A DNA stretch of 64,000 bases, taken from positions 842,975 to 906,974 of the forward strand of contig NW_017802491.1 in the NCBI RefSeq assembly GCF_001625305.1, given 5' to 3'. A program made the position numbers and the translations under genes. The stretch is from Branchiostoma belcheri. Taxonomy: Eukaryota; Chordata; Leptocardii; Amphioxiformes; Branchiostomatidae. Below are positions 62,419 through 64,000 of this stretch, in pieces. Every line of letters starts with the position of its first letter. Within the stretch, counting starts at the first letter, position 1. The notes under the pieces were generated by a model. The model was not told the origin of the DNA and ran no database searches. It worked only from the letters and a program-made list of their open reading frames with translations.

Positions 62419-63748
62419 ATGGCAGCCACAAGCAGAGCGACGGTGGACGAGCTGAAAAACGGTAACGTTAGCCGTCCAGTTTTCACTCGCTGTTTTCCAT
62501 TTCTCCCAACTACAAGAATCTAGAACAATATGAAGTTCGTTACTGTTTTGTAATCATGTTGATTGAACCAGTTAATGGCTGCCACAACTGTCGTGTAAAA
62601 AGTGAGTGATGTGGGGAGGGGGGCGATGTGTAGTTTTTGAAGGGCTGTAACTATTTTTCTTGGCCTTTTCTGTTCATTTGCAAATTTAGAAAGTTTTAAA
62701 CACTAACTTAACTAAATTTAAAACGTTAAGAGACTAACAAGTTTTGTTATACATGATCTTAATGTGGCCACACAGTGATTAAAAATTATATCACAATATT
62801 TTATGCAAATTATATTTTGTTTGTAAAAAATTTGCACATGAAAAGTGTTGCACATGAACTAAACCCCGTGTCAGTACTTACTTGTTACTGTGCCCTGAAG
62901 TGCTGAAGGAGTCCCTAGAGGCCCGTGGAGTGATGGGACAGCTACAGGCACGAGTTCGAGCAGAAATCTTCAAGTCCATGCAGGACCCGCTTGAGGAGAA
63001 GCCTCGTCTGAACCATGAGAACATGCTGATCAACGAACTGATCCGGGAATACCTGGAGTTCAACAAGTACAACTACACACAGTCTGTACTGCTGGCAGGT
63101 CTGGAGAAGATCTTCTTAGATCTAAAATGAAGAGAACATAAAAAATGATAAATGCAAATATGCTGGTAACCTCAACATTTGGCCAATTGCAATGTTCAGA
63201 TTTCTTGAGACTCTTACAATTTCTTGCCATATACTAGTAAATAACTTACATGTATAATGTGTACAGTCCTGAGTCCTACTCTCTGATCTTCCATGCTTCT
63301 ATTGATCAACCTATGTTTAAAACAACTACTTTTACCAGTACACTGTTACCAGTACCAGGTACATATGGTCATTGTTTATCGTATTCAGTGACATGATTTT
63401 TGTGTAAACAATGGTGTGAAATACTGTTAAGATCTATTATTATTAAAAATCTAGAACCCATGTTTCCATGAATCAGTCTTTCTCAAGTTGTGGTCAAGTC
63501 TGAACCTTACAGTAGCATGAACCAACTTGAAGTTATCCCAAAGCCTTAGCTTATTGTGGAACTTCAGTCATCTTACCTAGTACTGGGGTGATAGTCTAAT
63601 CATACAGTGCCATTGCACTCCTTCTAAACTTCACTCCTGATGACCAGTGTTGTTTCCCTGCAGAGACAGGCCAGCCCAGGACTCCCCTCAGCCGAGACTT
63701 CCTGGCTGCAGAGCTGAACATCAGGGAGGACCCAGACACTGCCTCTGT
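62419..63748 (+). CDS. CEP20: CEP20 (FOPNL), LisH centrosomal/basal-body protein, partial
   Basis: Three exons are present: 62419-62461, 62901-63098 and 63664-63748. All join in phase; the gene runs past the window end. The product starts MAATSRATVDELKN and continues VLKESLEARGVMGQLQARVR, matching the N-terminus of CEP20. The LisH dimerisation motif is INELIREYLEFNKYNYTQSV, followed by ETGQPRTPLSRDFLAAELNI. CEP20 is a FOP-related protein of centriolar satellites and basal bodies needed for ciliogenesis. The exon 2 donor is gtctgg, a weak GT site, but phase and homology fix it. The last exon(s), encoding the variable C-terminal tail, are outside the window. Confidence 0.93.
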
Positions 63749-63849
63749 GTAAGTGTTACTTATTCCTGTGTTTGATGATCTGTCTACACTTAAAATACTG
63801 CCTTCTTTGGTTCCATTATGTACATGTTTTTGTTTGACCCAAGAACTAG

Positions 63850-64000
63850 CACCCATGTATGTTCACACCCATATGCATGTACACACAAATCCATACACAC
63901 ACAAATGTACTGGTACATGTATGCACCAAACCATACACAAACCCATTCATGCACAAATCCATGCACACACACACCCATACACACACAAACCCATACACAC
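63850..64000. repeat. CA-rich imperfect repeat
   Basis: Irregular units of acacacaaa-cccatac type reach the window edge inside a CEP20 intron. Confidence 0.85.

Overview
This window looks like nuclear DNA of an amphioxus (Branchiostoma). The basis is indirect: intron-dense genes with short coding exons, deuterostome families (polycystin-1-like receptor/channel, NXPE, CEP20), a CR1-type LINE tail, many small fold-back repeats and long (CA)n tracts. I could not confirm the species. All gene models were built by hand by checking reading phase and splice signals across introns.

Layout. 1-9 kb, minus strand: two small secreted genes, each complete and each ending in a hydrophobic GPI-type tail. 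One is an LRR protein of 261 codons (5782 down to 1988, 5 exons). The other is a folate-receptor/HHIP-type cysteine-rich protein of 221 codons (8999 down to 6379, 4 exons). 9-26.7 kb: a gene-poor stretch with a local ~230-bp repeat array, a LINE tail, a degenerate tRNA-like sequence, two long hairpins and a compound microsatellite. 26.8-45.5 kb, plus strand: a polycystin-1-like gene of 37 exons (about 2,151 aa). It has a signal peptide, two copies of an unrecognised 8-cysteine module separated by a sushi domain, five EGF domains, a Thr/Ser-rich linker, GAIN and GPS, a PLAT domain and an 11-helix channel region. It reads in frame from end to end except for one apparently missing base in a G run just after the GPS. 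45.5-49.2 kb: intergenic. 49.2-54.1 kb, plus strand: an NXPE-family gene (9 exons, 747 aa) with a discoidin (F5/8 type C) domain between the neurexophilin-like part and the esterase part. 56.2-60.8 kb, minus strand: a GTSF1-like protein with two CHHC zinc fingers and a long tail that ends in a PYM/eIF2A-like basic helical module (11 coding exons, 494 aa). 61.75-62.4 kb: a bidirectional promoter with CRE, inverted CCAAT and GC boxes. 62.4 kb to the end, plus strand: CEP20 (FOPNL), cut by the window edge.

I see no operon-like or defence-like system. The genes are independent eukaryotic units. The most unusual content is architectural: the duplicated cysteine module on the polycystin, the discoidin-NXPE fusion, the GTSF1-like/PYM-like combination, and a GPI-tail exon that appears to lie inside an old tandem repeat. 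There is also clear sequence evidence of a 57-bp mobile insertion with a 6-bp target duplication.
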